Made by a program: the position numbers and the translations under genes. From DATFYM01 sp035315065 (GTDB taxonomy: Bacteria; Acidobacteriota; Terriglobia; UBA7540), in assembly GCA_035315065.1 (NCBI GenBank), contig DATFYM010000223.1:1-11406 (forward strand): a DNA stretch of 11,406 bases, in the 5' to 3' direction. The notes beneath the pieces were generated by a model. That model was given only the letters and a program-made list of their open reading frames with translations. It ran no database searches and was not told the origin of the DNA. Positions 11,286 to 11,406 of the stretch are shown here, piece by piece (the first letter of the stretch is position 1; every line of letters starts with the position of its first letter).

Positions 11286-11406
11286 GTAATGCCGCATAAT
11301 CGATGCAGCACCGAGTTCGGTTTTTGCCAAGCGGCCATCTGCTGCGAGACCGCATCGAGCAAATCTTTAAGCTCGGGGAAGTACTGGTTATGGGTACAGA
11401 GCCGCC
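11282..11406 (-). CDS. C-terminus of a protein entering from the right edge, possibly a transposase
   Basis: A minus-strand frame open to the window edge encodes 41 residues ending in TAA: HNQYFPELKDLLDAVSQQMA, then AWQKPNSVLHRLCGIT. The N-x-Y-F-P-x-L-x-x-L pattern followed by a short amphipathic helix resembles the tail of some DDE (IS630-like) transposases, but the catalytic core is outside the window, so this is a weak suggestion. Confidence 0.35.
   Translation of the reverse strand, partial: RLCTHNQYFPELKDLLDAVSQQMAAWQKPNSVLHRLCGIT

Overview
The window (about 60% G+C) looks like chromosomal DNA of a soil-type bacterium, most likely an Acidobacteriota. That placement is inferred from the gene complement, the GC-rich coding style and the many unrelated palindromic repeat families between genes; no rRNA or phylogenetic marker is present to confirm it.

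Minus-strand block, about 1-4800. Reading from high to low coordinates it holds a PHP-family tyrosine phosphatase (CpsB/CapC type, GTG start), an unrecognised 94-residue protein, an unrecognised 138-residue protein, glucosamine-6-phosphate synthase (glmS) and the N-terminus of FAD-dependent thymidylate synthase (thyX, cut by the window edge). GlmS supplies amino sugar for cell wall and surface polysaccharide, and CpsB-type enzymes normally control polysaccharide export, so the two may be loosely linked. The gaps between these genes are not simple operon spacers: each holds a long inverted repeat.

Central non-coding region, about 4783-5697. It contains a promoter-like site for the phosphatase gene, an inverted repeat, then a perfect TATAAT box followed by a structured GC-rich stretch and a strong intrinsic terminator. 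This is a candidate small RNA or leader of about 245 nt.

Uronate block, 5698-10544. Tagaturonate epimerase (uxaE), an SDR-type D-mannonate oxidoreductase (uxuB) and a 2-keto-3-deoxygluconate kinase of the PfkB family (kdgK, on the opposite strand) together cover epimerisation, reduction and phosphorylation in hexuronate catabolism. Uronate isomerase, mannonate dehydratase and KDPG aldolase are not here. Between uxaE and uxuB sits a REP-associated tyrosine transposase (RAYT/TnpA, Y1 HUH) in the exact centre of at least four nested, mirror-ordered REP-like palindromes and an outer 12-bp pair.

Right end, 10545-11406. A 42-bp-armed inverted repeat lies upstream of kdgK. Then comes a decayed HepT-MntA toxin-antitoxin locus: HepT is reduced to its first and last residues, while the MntA-type nucleotidyltransferase appears intact. 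A small unrecognised ORF and the C-terminus of a possible transposase follow.

The most notable pattern is the repeat architecture. Nearly every intergenic gap is filled by a long imperfect inverted repeat. The arms are built of short degenerate tandem units, the sequence family usually differs from gap to gap, and the arms often begin at or inside a stop codon. The RAYT at the centre of its own palindrome set suggests, but does not prove, a mechanistic connection.
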